From contig NZ_JAGHRJ010000012.1 in the NCBI RefSeq assembly GCF_017743865.1, forward strand, positions 1 through 64,000: a stretch of DNA of 64,000 bases, in the 5' to 3' direction. The DNA is from Labrenzia sp. R4_2. Its GTDB lineage: Bacteria; Pseudomonadota; Alphaproteobacteria; Rhizobiales; Stappiaceae. Below are positions 27,379 through 36,549 of the stretch, in pieces; position 1 is the first letter of the stretch; each line of letters begins with the position of its first letter. A program made the translations under genes and the position numbers. The notes under the pieces were generated by a model. The model was given only the letters and a program-made list of their open reading frames with translations. It had not been told where the DNA came from and searched no databases.

Positions 27379-28542
27379 TCAGTAGGGATGACTGGCGCGA
27401 TCAGGCGTCCCGGCAACGAGAAGCGGCGCCAGTACCGGAATCCCCAATCTTTCGAGGGTTTCGTCAGTCTGAGCCACGAACCGTGCACTGCGTGGCTGAT
27501 GATTGAGCATCCGGCGCAGATCGATCGCAACGTCGTCGTTTTCACGGGCCAGCATGGTGATGTTCTCGATTTCGATCGGCATCAACTTGAAATCCCGCAA
27601 GAAAACGCGAGACGAGGCAGCACGTGACGGGTCGGTCTCCAATGGGCGCGTGGATGTCTTCAAAGGCTTGAAGCCCGCCCTGATCAGCGGCCGCATGGCC
27701 AAGGCGGCGACTTTCAGCACGTTCGCCCGCTCCAAACGACCCAATTTCTCATAAATGCCCCAGCGCCCCAGGGCATGGCGATAGGGCAGGCCTGCTGTTG
27801 CCCAAGCGGCCTCAATCATCGGACGTGACACATCCTTCATGCGGCGTGAGCGGCAGATTTCATCGATAACGCCACGCAGAACACGAAGCCAAAGGCCACC
27901 GTGAACGATGCGGCCACCGGGCAATTGTACCCTGCCCTTCGTAACGGCCTGCAGGGTCAATCCGTCGAGCGCCGCGAGTTCTGCGGCAGCTTCTCGGGGA
28001 ACTGGATACTCGGATTGCTCAGAGGGACTGGCAGCTTGCAGCAGGACGCCGTGCTTCGGGCAGCTCGCCATCCAACTGGCCCGCCAATATAACCGTCCAA
28101 AGCGCTGTCGATCGCTTCGCAGGCACTCTATGCACCCGATCATCTTGCCGCCGGCCATATCTTCGGAGATCCAGGGGAGCCACCAGGCAACCCGCACCGA
28201 CCGCACCCGCAAAGCCGGGTTTTCAAAGGCACCAAACTGACAACAGTAGGCTGGAAAGATGCCGCCTCGGGGCGCCAGACTGTCCACCAGATACGGCACG
28301 TAGGCCGCCATTGTCATTGCCCGGATTCGACCGGATTCCACACCGGTGCGTTCCGCCAGCTTATTGATAAAAGCGGCAGACGGCCAGAAATCCACCACCC
28401 CGATATCCAACCTCTTGATGCCCAAGGCAGCTTCAGCGAATTCACCGGCACCCATGTCGTACTCGGCTGCGAGCCGCCACAGCCATGACGACAGAGCTTC
28501 GTGCACCAATGGCTGAGGATGAATTGGCAGCCTCTTCGCCAT
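27379..28542 (-). CDS. tniQ: TniQ, target-selection protein of the transposon
   Basis: 387 residues from the ATG at 28542 (MAKRLPIHPQPLVHEALSSW), the usual TniQ/TnsD start. The zinc-finger region is visible: CIECLRSD, then YWRASWMASCPKHGVLL. TniQ proteins direct insertion to specific sites, here presumably resolvase sites. The open frame extends upstream but only over the end of tniB. The stop lies 44 bases inside the left end of the element. Confidence 0.9.
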   Translation of the reverse strand: MAKRLPIHPQPLVHEALSSWLWRLAAEYDMGAGEFAEAALGIKRLDIGVVDFWPSAAFINKLAERTGVESGRIRAMTMAAYVPYLVDSLAPRGGIFPAYCCQFGAFENPALRVRSVRVAWWLPWISEDMAGGKMIGCIECLRSDRQRFGRLYWRASWMASCPKHGVLLQAASPSEQSEYPVPREAAAELAALDGLTLQAVTKGRVQLPGGRIVHGGLWLRVLRGVIDEICRSRRMKDVSRPMIEAAWATAGLPYRHALGRWGIYEKLGRLERANVLKVAALAMRPLIRAGFKPLKTSTRPLETDPSRAASSRVFLRDFKLMPIEIENITMLARENDDVAIDLRRMLNHQPRSARFVAQTDETLERLGIPVLAPLLVAGTPDRASHPY

Positions 28543-28544
28543 CG

Positions 28545-29453
28545 TCAGACCAGAAGCTTCTCGATGAGGCGTCGGCGCTCTGCCGGACCGTGGTACTTCA
28601 TCTGACGGAGCGACCGCTGATTGATCGCCTCCTCCCCGCTCTGGACCGCGGCAACAGCAGCCGAACGCAACAGCGCCGCGATTTCTCCGATCGTTCCGCC
28701 TGTATGCGCCAAAATCCAGCGCTGCAGGTCGGCCGAGTTGAGAGATGACGGCTTGCGAAGCGGGAACGTCGTCACAAAGCTCTGGATCAGCCGGTTGAGT
28801 TCCTCCCCCTCCTCCCACACCGGCAGGATGATCGGATGAAACCGGTTCTCAAGCTGCAGATCGGTGCGGATGGCGAGATAGGCATCCCGCGTCCCTGCCC
28901 CGACAATCGGGATTCGCAGTTCGTTGCCGAGAAACCGCTACAAATTGAGGAATTCTCGTTGTGCCGGTGCGGTACCAGCCAAAAGATTGTGCAGTTCATC
29001 GATGATAAGGATTTGTGCGCCAACCCTCTTGAGGACCGACAACGCCAGTGCTTCAAGGTCATGCTTGCGGGCCATCCTTCGAACCGGCGCTCCCAAAACC
29101 TCCAGGAGATGCTGGTAGAAGCGCGCAACGCCCGGATCGGTAAGCATTTGCAGCACGACAACGGGGATGTTTTCCTCATCACAGCCGGGCACGGCAGGCG
29201 GCGAATGATCGCGTCGGAATTTCTCGATGATCATCGATTTGCCGTTGTTGGTCGGCCCCAGCAGGAGAAAACACTGAGGCCGAACGCGGCCTGGTTCGTT
29301 TTCAATCGCAGCGCTGAGCAGATCGAGCGCAGCCTGTGCCTGCGGGTAGCCGATCCACCACTGGCCACGGATGAAGGCAATTCGTTGAACATTGTCCGCG
29401 GCTGCAATCTCTCGCAGATCGAGGGGAAGGTGGCTGAGATTGGTTGTCACCAT
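28545..29453 (-). pseudogene. tniB: TniB ATP-binding protein, interrupted by an amber codon
   Basis: The first part (from 29453) has Walker A LLGPTNNGKSM and Walker B ILIIDELHNLLAG and runs to REFLNL, then TAG at 28938-28940. In the same frame the protein goes on as RFLGNELRIPIVGAGTRDA, then LENRFHPIILPVWEEGEELN, to 28545. The join is exactly where family members have one more residue, commonly Leu, so TTG to TAG by a single change explains it. Without readthrough or suppression a C-terminally truncated protein of 171 residues results, and transposition is probably impaired. Sequencing error cannot be excluded. Confidence 0.85.
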
Positions 29454-31135
29454 TTTTCCACCGGAAATGGCGGCAGGACGGTAGCCACATCGTCACCGTC
29501 GCTCTCGTTTTCGATAGTCGGAATCAGCACCGTAGCCACGCGATCCACCGGCGTTTCAGGGGCCGGTGTCTGTCGCGCCAGTTGGCGCCGGGCCGCTCTG
29601 GATTTCTTTGCTGCAGCCTTCACCAGCCCTCGCTGCTGTTCGACCGTCCTGAAGATAACCTCTTCATCGACCTGGGCCCGGCCGCCAGCCTTGATCATTC
29701 GGACGGCCTGCCGATGCTCAAAAAGCGAGATCCCCGGCCTCTCCAGACGCCGGCAAGGCACCGTCACATAGCCGCGGCCGTCCGGCTCGAGCACAAATAT
29801 CTGCGACAGATCGCGAGGATCGCGGCGGATCAGGAAGGATCGGCACCGATCCCGGTTCGCAATCCACGGGCGCAGAACGTCGGAATAGTAGGTGATGTGG
29901 TCGAGCCTGAAGCCATCGCGTTGGATAGTACGACGCACGACAGGCAGGAAATCGACCAGATACTCGCGACTATTGGCGACTGGTCGCGGGTTTCCGTGCT
30001 CGGCAATTCCGCGCTTCCACCGCGCGAGCGGCGGCTCCATGATTCCTTCGTGGAACTCGTGGTGGTAGCGTCCGCTGATCGCCAGAGCCAGCCAATGCTC
30101 CAGCTCGGTCAACGTGAGAACCGCTGCTGCATCGCTGTCATAGGTTCCACGTTCGGCCGGATTTGAGAACGTCGTGCCCGGCAGATCATGGATAAGGCCC
30201 ATCAATGTGCCGATCAGACGCTCGATCACGCCGCCGAAATGAGGCTGGCCCTTCGGGCGATATTCCAGGCTGATCCCATGCTGCTGGCAGCCGCGAGAGA
30301 GAGCCTCGCCATGAAACTCCGCAGCATTATCAAGGTGCAGGAGACGCGGGACACCCGCAATCGGCCACTCTGTATCGAGACCCAGGCCGTCGAGATAGGC
30401 CCCCTTGTCAACACCAGAGTGGGCGAGGCACAAACCGACACTCGTTGCGGACGGTGCCTCGAAGGAGACGAGAAAACCGGTGATGCAACGGCTATAGACG
30501 TCAATTGTCACGGTCAGCCACGGCCGTCCAACGGGCAGTCGGCTGATTTCGCCCACCAGAATGATATCGACCGGCGTATGGTCGATCTGGACGATGTCGA
30601 GCGGTCCTGTTGCGACGGGCCCATGGCCCGCAGCCGACGTCAGCCGTCTCGCTTCGCTACTGCGCGGACCTTCACGACGCCGCGCTACCTCTTCAGCCCG
30701 AATTGTCTCAAGGCGACGGCGGATCGTTTTCGCCGATGGAGCCGTCAAGCCAGCCTTCTTGCATCGGAGTTGAACTTCCTCGACAAGGCGGACAATCCGA
30801 CGCTTCTGTCGCGTCAGGTAGGTATCGTAGATTGCGGCGGCGACAATGTCGTCCACCCGCGCCGGCATTCTGGATCGGCCTCGGCCACCGGATGGCTTTC
30901 CGGGAGCCAGCGAACTCATCAACCCACCTGAGGCCCGAAACCGGGCAATAAGCGTGTAGACCGATCGGGTGCTCATCCCCAGAAGAGCTGCCGCACCCTG
31001 CGCGTCAACGGCTGAGACCAATTCCTGAGCCGCCAAGGGCGCTATAACCGGATATCGGCGCTGCGCCTCTTGCCGTGCTTCTTCAGACAACCCGAGCGTA
31101 CCGCGTTCGGCAATCTGATCAGCGTGATCGTCCAC
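29447..31135 (-). CDS. tniA: TniA transposase (DDE, Mu/retroviral integrase type)
   Basis: 562 residues with an N-terminal helix-turn-helix (GAAALLGMSTRSVYTLIARF) and an integrase core whose acidic triad is D185 (QIDHTPVD), D269 (LHLDNAAEF) and E305 (GGVIERLIG), with 35 residues between the last two as in the D,D-35-E rule. A C-terminal Mu-type domain follows. It is the first gene of tniA-tniB-tniQ and overlaps tniB by seven bases. The catalytic residues are intact. Confidence 0.93.
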   Translation of the reverse strand: MDDHADQIAERGTLGLSEEARQEAQRRYPVIAPLAAQELVSAVDAQGAAALLGMSTRSVYTLIARFRASGGLMSSLAPGKPSGGRGRSRMPARVDDIVAAAIYDTYLTRQKRRIVRLVEEVQLRCKKAGLTAPSAKTIRRRLETIRAEEVARRREGPRSSEARRLTSAAGHGPVATGPLDIVQIDHTPVDIILVGEISRLPVGRPWLTVTIDVYSRCITGFLVSFEAPSATSVGLCLAHSGVDKGAYLDGLGLDTEWPIAGVPRLLHLDNAAEFHGEALSRGCQQHGISLEYRPKGQPHFGGVIERLIGTLMGLIHDLPGTTFSNPAERGTYDSDAAAVLTLTELEHWLALAISGRYHHEFHEGIMEPPLARWKRGIAEHGNPRPVANSREYLVDFLPVVRRTIQRDGFRLDHITYYSDVLRPWIANRDRCRSFLIRRDPRDLSQIFVLEPDGRGYVTVPCRRLERPGISLFEHRQAVRMIKAGGRAQVDEEVIFRTVEQQRGLVKAAAKKSRAARRQLARQTPAPETPVDRVATVLIPTIENESDGDDVATVLPPFPVEKW

Positions 31136-31296
31136 CTCTCGACGCCCCCCCTGCCGGCAACCAAATCGGCGACATTGAAGGGAAGTATGGGTAGTTTATG
31201 CTACATAATGAAGACGACTATAGGGAATTAGGAGCTGATTGCTGTGACCATGACCTTCGCTAAGATATTGATCTTCCATGCTCCGCATTGAAGCTA

Positions 31297-31312
31297 ACTT
31301 TGACAACTGACA
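31297..31312 (-). repeat. Right terminal inverted repeat of the tni transposon
   Basis: The reverse complement reads TGTCAGTTGTCAAAGT, matching the left end at 14 of 16 positions. TCAGG follows at 31313-31317. Confidence 0.85.
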
Positions 31313-31325
31313 TCAGGCGTTCCAA

Positions 31326-32249
31326 ATGGCCAAATCGGCGCTCAATCGCACTTCTCGTCGGCCTGAGGGACGGCTTATCGGCTATGCGCGCGTCTCCACG
31401 GACGAACAGGCGACTGAAGCGCAGGAGCTGGAACTGCAATCGGCCGGCTGCGATACCATCGTGGAGGAATACGGTTCCGGCGCTTCGCGCAAACGCCCGG
31501 CCCTCGCCAGGCTCGTTCGGGAGATTGGTGCCGGTGAGACATTGGTCGTCGTTCGGCTCGACCGCCTAGCCCGTTCCGTGACCCATCTTTTGGAGGTGAT
31601 CGAGGATCTAAATGCAAAGGGCGCACATTTCCGTTCGCTCAGCGATCCAATTGACACAACGACACCTCAGGGCATGTTCTCCCTGCAGGTCCTGGGCGCT
31701 GTCGCCCAGCTCGAACGCGCCCTGATCTCCGAACGCACCAAAGCTGGTATCAAGGCCGCAAAGGCGAAGGGGAAGTTACCCGGCAATCCGGGAATTCGAG
31801 AGCGCAGACCTGAAGCGCTCGCCAAGATGACGGCCGCTCAAAAGGCAGCCTATGGCGCTCGCATCCAGGCAAATGCCAATCAATGGCTTCCAATTGTCCG
31901 GCGTATGCGTCCTGATCACACCTGGGACGATATTGCACGGTTCCTCAAAAACCGCGGGCATGACTGGACACCCGAACGGCTTCGGCGCGCAGTGAAGTGG
32001 ATGGTCGCTGAGGGAATGGCGGACGAGGACCTGCTCAGAAAATCGCCTCCACGCCCGCCGGAAAACCGGTTGATGACGCTGGTAGCCGGCATCCACTCGT
32101 CAAACCCGGAGCTAACCTTGCGCGAAATCGCCAGTCAGCTCGAACGGCTGCACGAGCGTACGCCTCGGGGCGGCACAAAATGGTCGCCTTCTTCCGTCAA
32201 GAATCTTATCGACCGGGCAAAGCGGACTGGTTTGCTCGAAGCAGTTTGA
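31326..32249 (+). CDS. Serine recombinase (plasmid resolvase) next to the repABC locus
   Basis: 307 residues. The resolvase catalytic domain is intact: IGYARVSTDEQ with the catalytic Ser, VVVRLDRLARSV, and the long helix LGAVAQLERALISERTKAG. The C-terminal half is extended relative to Tn3 resolvases, with two helix-turn-helix-like parts (HTWDDIARFLKNRG and LTLREIASQLERLH). Position beside repC suggests multimer resolution for plasmid stability. The start codon lies nine bases after the transposon target duplication, so the native promoter has been cut off and expression may now depend on the transposon end. Confidence 0.88.
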   Translation: MAKSALNRTSRRPEGRLIGYARVSTDEQATEAQELELQSAGCDTIVEEYGSGASRKRPALARLVREIGAGETLVVVRLDRLARSVTHLLEVIEDLNAKGAHFRSLSDPIDTTTPQGMFSLQVLGAVAQLERALISERTKAGIKAAKAKGKLPGNPGIRERRPEALAKMTAAQKAAYGARIQANANQWLPIVRRMRPDHTWDDIARFLKNRGHDWTPERLRRAVKWMVAEGMADEDLLRKSPPRPPENRLMTLVAGIHSSNPELTLREIASQLERLHERTPRGGTKWSPSSVKNLIDRAKRTGLLEAV

Positions 32250-32376
32250 GTCCCAGATCGGAACTCCGGCGCAAATTGACCGCCCAGACCCTGCGGACGA
32301 AGTCTCCGTGCGTTTGATTTCAACCGGTCGGAAAACTGGCGCCGGCACTGATCTCCGTTCAGACCTCACCATGGTC

Positions 32377-33633
32377 TCACACCAGCCCATGCAGGGATTT
32401 GTGGAGGTGGAGTTTGCCCTCCCCAGCCCTGTCGATCATGGCGCGGAAATATCCGCCGGGCGAGGCAATGTGCTCCGGATCCCGCAGCGCCTTTTCGGCG
32501 ACAACCGCAAGGCAGGCCGCGGCCAGATATCTGCCTTGCCGCTCGACAGCGAGCTGATATCCGGACGGACTGAGGCCGATCAGCATGCGCAACTGCTCGG
32601 CAGCTCCACAAAGAGCCGGCCAACTGCTCAGACCGACCCCCAATTCTGCCTGTACCGATGAACATGCCGACTGAATGAGCCCTATGGAAACACCATCCAG
32701 GTTGGTTTCGGGAAACTTGCCTGCACCTCCCCTTCCCACTTGTGATTTCGGCCGTTGTGTTTCCGTGCGCCCGCCGCAAGGCTCTTTTTCAAGAGCCATT
32801 TCAACGGCTTCGCCGTTGTCAGGAGGAAATTTAGTGTCTTGCTCGTTAGAGCAAGTCCGCTGAGAATTACTTCCAAGAGAGTCGGTTGGGGTTGTATTAA
32901 ATAAAGGGCTGACATCAATGTCACCCGCGCATGACATTTTGTCCTTATTTTTCAACAAATGTGCTTCATGGAGAGCCAGGACCTGCGCATAGAGCGATTC
33001 CAGAAGTGCCGCCTTCTCCACCACATTCAATTCGTCCCGGATCACAATCGTCTGGGCTCGGGCAGCAAACCCGTGAAATTCTGCAGGCTCCAGTTCGGCC
33101 ATGTCGGCGATCGCCCGTGAAAACCGTGTAACAGCCCGCCTGGCTTCCTGCTCGGCCTTGATACGGCGCTGGAATGCATCCGCCTGAACCTTGAAGGCTT
33201 GCAGATTGAAGCACGCAGGGCTAAAGTCCAGACCGTAGGCCTGCTCCAGAGCCCCTTCTGAACCGCGATAGACATAGCGTCGCCCGGTCGGACTGTCCCG
33301 ATAGGCAAGCACTCCGGCTTCGACGAGTTTCTTCAGGCAGCGCGTGACAGTGCGCGTGGTGCGCCGAGTGTATTCGGCAAGACGCTGATTTGAGATCGCC
33401 ACTACCGGCCGCTTTCCGGCCTGGAAATCGTCGGGCTGCACAAGACCCAGGAGAATATCCAGGACATGATAAGCCGTGCCATCGATACCAAGCGCCGGCG
33501 CAACGCGTTTCAGTACCAGGGAGATTTCCTTTTTGGTGACCTTCGGCCGGTCTTCCTGGGACGCCAGATGCGCGCTCGCAAGAATCCCGGCAGACACCTT
33601 GCGAAAACTCGCAATCTGCTGAGTCGAAGACAT
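32377..33633 (-). CDS. repC: RepC replication initiator
   Basis: 418 residues with the RepC N-terminal winged-helix region (GIDGTAYHVLDILLGLVQ, SNQRLAEYTRRTTRTVTRCL) and the C-terminal SPSGYQLAVERQGRYLAAAC and ASPGGYFRAMIDRAGEGKLH. RepC initiates replication at an origin lying within its own coding sequence; the AT-richer stretch near 32840-32960 is the likely place. It is the last gene of the minus-strand repABC operon and is separated from repB by the antisense RNA gene that limits it. Confidence 0.95.
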   Translation of the reverse strand: MSSTQQIASFRKVSAGILASAHLASQEDRPKVTKKEISLVLKRVAPALGIDGTAYHVLDILLGLVQPDDFQAGKRPVVAISNQRLAEYTRRTTRTVTRCLKKLVEAGVLAYRDSPTGRRYVYRGSEGALEQAYGLDFSPACFNLQAFKVQADAFQRRIKAEQEARRAVTRFSRAIADMAELEPAEFHGFAARAQTIVIRDELNVVEKAALLESLYAQVLALHEAHLLKNKDKMSCAGDIDVSPLFNTTPTDSLGSNSQRTCSNEQDTKFPPDNGEAVEMALEKEPCGGRTETQRPKSQVGRGGAGKFPETNLDGVSIGLIQSACSSVQAELGVGLSSWPALCGAAEQLRMLIGLSPSGYQLAVERQGRYLAAACLAVVAEKALRDPEHIASPGGYFRAMIDRAGEGKLHLHKSLHGLV

Positions 33634-33738
33634 AAGTCCTCCTTTGCCGGAAGCGCATAAACGCGACCGAGCACTGAATTTTCAGATGCGAGACAAGCTG
33701 GAAGACGCAAGAAATCGTGCTCTGCTGCGAGACAGAAC

Positions 33739-33767
33739 TTGCGTTGCGCTGCGAGTGATTCTAGAAT
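33739..33767 (+). promoter_or_regulatory. Promoter of the antisense RNA
   Basis: TTGCGT and TAGAAT boxes are 17 bases apart and point away from repC mRNA synthesis. They are the only good sigma70-type pair in the gap on this strand. Confidence 0.6.
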
Positions 33768-33773
33768 CAGAGC

Positions 33774-33840
33774 TGCTAGACCGAGATCATAGGCACTCGT
33801 GCTTATCTCAACGAGGACCCGCCCACGTGGCGGGTTCTTT
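33774..33840 (+). ncRNA. Counter-transcribed RNA (incompatibility/copy-number control) in the repB-repC gap
   Basis: On the strand opposite repABC, a promoter with TTGCGT (33739-33744) and TAGAAT (33762-33767), spaced 17 bases, precedes a short transcript ending in a terminator: ACCCGCC (33817-33823), loop CACGT, GGCGGGT (33829-33835) and TCTTT. repABC plasmids encode an antisense RNA here that represses repC and determines incompatibility. The exact start is inferred from the promoter. Confidence 0.8.
33817..33840 (+). terminator. Intrinsic terminator of the antisense RNA
   Basis: A perfect 7-bp GC-rich stem with a five-base loop is followed by TCTTTG TTT. The stem-loop also appears in the repC leader, where it would be the target of the RNA. 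Confidence 0.75.
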
Positions 33841-33851
33841 GTTTCATGCTT

Positions 33852-34904
33852 TTATTTGCTCGCTTGTTTCCCTTCGCCTTTTTTGAACTCTTCAATCAAC
33901 GCCGTCATCTTGTCTGCGACAAACTGAGCAAAAGCCGGCTCTTTCTTCGCATCTAGGAAGATTTTGACAGCGTTGCTGGACTGCTCCATCGTTCCGAACG
34001 AGCGACCTTCGTTCTCCAATCGAGACTTTTCAGCTCTGGATTTCGTCGTCCTGAACTTGTCTGCTTTTTCAGCTGTCCGATAAGCCAGTTCGAAACGCTT
34101 GTTGGAGTCAGCCCCTTTCCACACTGCGCTTTCGGGTAGAGCACGCACCGCTTCGAGAATCGAAGACTTCTTTGCACCTCGATCAGCGAGGCTCGCAAAA
34201 GCCTCCCAACGATTTCGGCCGATCTTGGGGGCAGGTCCAATCAAACGAAAGATATCAGCTGGCACCAAAGCGACGATTGCAGACATTTTCGAAATCGTTG
34301 TGTCAGAGGCAACTCCAACAGACTTGGCTACAAGCTTACGCGTGAAACCGGCTTCCAAAAGGGCGACTGCGTATACCGCCTGCTCAATGAAGGACAGGTT
34401 CTTTCGTTCATTATTTTCAAGACCTTGAGCAATGACAAGCTCTTCGTCAGAAAGTTCTTGAACGTAAGCTTTCACCTTTTGCCCAAGAACCATGCAAGCA
34501 CGATTGCGCCGCGCTCCATACGCCAGTTGGTACTGACCATTTTCTGCCGGATGTGGACGGACAAGGATGGGGAGTCGTTGGCCTTCTTCCTTAATGGAAG
34601 TCACCAGGCTTTGAAAATCCGGGTCATCGTCGGTCCATTCAAGACGGTCTTGAATGATGGAAGCCCGCACGGTGATGGGGTCGAGTTCAACGGTTTGGGA
34701 TTTTTCAAGCTCGGCTTTCAGCCGCAGGTTTTCTTCTTCGATGCTTGCAAAACTCGCCTGCAGTGCTTTCGTCGGAGCAGTCGTCATGGGCCGACTCGTA
34801 GTCTTGTCCGATTTCTCGGCTTCAGCTTGTTTGGCAAGTTCGTTCGGGTCTACGGCACCAAACATGCCGGCAAGGCGTTTCGCCCGGTTGGATGCTTTGT
34901 TCAT
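33852..34904 (-). CDS. repB: RepB, ParB-type partition protein
   Basis: 350 residues. ParB motifs are clear: GQRLPILVRPHPAENGQYQL, YGARRNRACMVLG (box II, GxRRxRA) and LENNERKNLSFIEQA, followed by a helix-turn-helix. RepB binds parS and works with the RepA ATPase to segregate the plasmid. Its start overlaps the repA stop by four bases (ATGA). The likely binding site is the palindrome upstream of repA. Confidence 0.95.
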   Translation of the reverse strand: MNKASNRAKRLAGMFGAVDPNELAKQAEAEKSDKTTSRPMTTAPTKALQASFASIEEENLRLKAELEKSQTVELDPITVRASIIQDRLEWTDDDPDFQSLVTSIKEEGQRLPILVRPHPAENGQYQLAYGARRNRACMVLGQKVKAYVQELSDEELVIAQGLENNERKNLSFIEQAVYAVALLEAGFTRKLVAKSVGVASDTTISKMSAIVALVPADIFRLIGPAPKIGRNRWEAFASLADRGAKKSSILEAVRALPESAVWKGADSNKRFELAYRTAEKADKFRTTKSRAEKSRLENEGRSFGTMEQSSNAVKIFLDAKKEPAFAQFVADKMTALIEEFKKGEGKQASK

Positions 34905-36124
34905 GAGCGTCCCCAGACTTTCAGGATCTCTTGGAAGATCTCAGTGTTGGCAGCATTTACGGATTCTATGGCGCGATTGTACGTGTCGCGTCCGACAGAC
35001 CCTTTTTCGAGTTCGTACAACGTTTTGTTTTCCAGACCGGCATTTGTGATCGCAGTGGTCTCTACAACTGCAGCAGTCAAGACGCTTTCTCCAAAGAGAG
35101 ACCGAAGCATCGCTGCAATATTCACCTGTGGAACATCGTGGGGAATATGTCTGGTCAAAAGAAACCGCATGAACTCATGATCGACAGGCGCACCAAAGTG
35201 AGCCATTTGTTCCAGCATTTCGTCCATCATGTACAAAAACTGGTTCATACTTGCGACGTCGATCATCGCGGACTGTACAGGGATAATTAGCCCGGTAGCG
35301 GCAAATACAGCGTTTAATGTCAGATACGACAATTGCGGTGGCGCATCGATTACGACTACATCGTAACGATCCTCCACGCTTCTCAGTGCAGTCGCCAACC
35401 GGCGAATAAAGTATTCGTCTCCCACGTATTTGTTGCTGATGATGGCGGCTGGCGTTTCGTAATCGAAATACTGCAGCTCGCTCTGGCCTGGAACAAGATC
35501 CAGGCCTGCAAAGTAGGTCGGTCGAATTACCTCCGGAAGTGGCCGACGTTCATCATCGTAACGCAGAACGCCAAACACCGTTTCGTTGTCGCCTACTTCC
35601 AAGACCGGCTGAACACCCAGCATCTCCGTCAGACTTGCTTGTGTATCAAGGTCGATTGCGAGAACGCGGAGGCCTTGCAACGCGAGAAACTGAGCCAAGT
35701 GCAAAGCAGTCGTCGTTTTCGCGCAGCCACCTTTGAAATTGGCGATCGCGACAATTTGCATTCCGTCATCTTTACGACGACGCGGATCAAACTGTAGAGA
35801 CTGTCCGGGACGCTTTTCGGCCAGGAACGATCGAAGTTCATTGATCTGATCGAGTGTGTACATGCGCCGGTTCCCATCAGACCGCGCCGGTTGCGGACCT
35901 TCATTGTCGAGCGACATTTGCCGCAAGGTTGCGGGCGCGATGCCAATCAGGTCCGAAACTTCAGATGAGGAAAACGATCGCAAGTGCTTACGCGACTCCG
36001 GAGGATAATTCTGTTGCCAGTTGTTTTTGATTTGCTGGCTTAATAGTGACGAAAAACGCGCAATTTTTCCCCTTGTTGAGTTGGGGTCCAATTCCTTGTC
36101 AGAAATTGCGGCTTCTTCTGTCAT
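34901..36124 (-). CDS. repA: RepA, ParA-type partition ATPase and autorepressor
   Basis: 407 residues from the ATG at 36124 (MTEEAAISDKELDP), chosen because GGAGTGGATA precedes it; the frame is open 27 codons further. A MerR-like helix-turn-helix (SSSEVSDLIGIAPATLRQMS) is followed by the deviant Walker A FKGGCAKTTT near residues 130-139 and VVVIDAPPQL. RepA partitions the plasmid with RepB and represses the repABC promoter. First gene of the operon. Confidence 0.95.
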   Translation of the reverse strand: MTEEAAISDKELDPNSTRGKIARFSSLLSQQIKNNWQQNYPPESRKHLRSFSSSEVSDLIGIAPATLRQMSLDNEGPQPARSDGNRRMYTLDQINELRSFLAEKRPGQSLQFDPRRRKDDGMQIVAIANFKGGCAKTTTALHLAQFLALQGLRVLAIDLDTQASLTEMLGVQPVLEVGDNETVFGVLRYDDERRPLPEVIRPTYFAGLDLVPGQSELQYFDYETPAAIISNKYVGDEYFIRRLATALRSVEDRYDVVVIDAPPQLSYLTLNAVFAATGLIIPVQSAMIDVASMNQFLYMMDEMLEQMAHFGAPVDHEFMRFLLTRHIPHDVPQVNIAAMLRSLFGESVLTAAVVETTAITNAGLENKTLYELEKGSVGRDTYNRAIESVNAANTEIFQEILKVWGRS

Positions 36125-36214
36125 TATCCACTCCGACGCAAAAATTTGAAAAACACGGAAATAAGCGTCAGAGCGAACTAAGAGCGAATTAGTGATTCCT
36201 GTCAATGGCTTTTT

Positions 36215-36232
36215 AGTTAACGCCCGTTAACT
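36215..36232. promoter_or_regulatory. parS: parS-like partition site
   Basis: AGTTAACGCCCGTTAACT is an 18-bp palindrome with a two-base centre, about 90 bases upstream of repA. Its core matches the repABC parS consensus GTTNNCNGCNGNNAAC at all but one fixed position. RepB is the expected ligand. Confidence 0.75.
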
Positions 36233-36244
36233 TTTCCACCGTCG

Positions 36245-36258
36245 ACACGATATCGTGT
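36245..36258. promoter_or_regulatory. Palindrome next to parS, possible repA operator
   Basis: ACACGATATCGTGT is a perfect 14-bp palindrome 12 bases from the parS-like site, in the repA promoter region. It differs in sequence from parS, so a second protein, perhaps RepA, may bind it. Confidence 0.45.
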
Positions 36259-36417
36259 GCCTAGAGAAAATGGACCACACTAGTACTTGCAGGCAGACTC
36301 TGCTCATGGTGCATTTGTTCAGAAGCGCAGAGCGAGCTAAACAAGGGTGTACGCCTCATAATATTCGATTCAGATCAGCGAAGACCCGAATGTATCCTGA
36401 GATCAGGCGTTCGGCGT

Positions 36418-36549
36418 CTAAGATTTGATGCGCGGAGACCGCGTTGCGTCCTGTGTTTTTTGATAGCTATGACTCCGTTTCGTATTCCCTTTCGCCCACT
36501 CACGCACGGCAGTCAGATTGACGCCCAGTGTATCCACCACCGTTTTCAT
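36418..36549 (-). pseudogene. Fragment of an IS3-family OrfB transposase
   Basis: A 43-codon frame reads MKTVVDTLGVNLTAVREWAKGN and HSYQKTQDATRSPRI before TAG. This resembles the N-terminus of IS3-family OrfB proteins, which begin with MKxVxxTLGVxxSxL and continue to a YxKAQDA-like motif. The rest of the element is absent. Assignment rests on remembered family patterns. Confidence 0.55.

Larger units (their letters stand above)
27335..31312 (-). mobile_element. Tn5053/Tn402-type transposon carrying only tniABQ
   Basis: The 3978-bp element begins TGTCATTTGTCACAGT and, read from the other side, TGTCAGTTGTCAAAGT: 14 of 16 terminal positions match. It is flanked by a perfect 5-bp duplication TCAGG (27330-27334 and 31313-31317), as expected for this family. 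It carries transposase (tniA), ATP-binding regulator (tniB, interrupted) and targeting protein (tniQ), but no resolvase and no cargo. It sits right before a serine resolvase gene, the classic target of these res-hunting elements. Confidence 0.9.
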
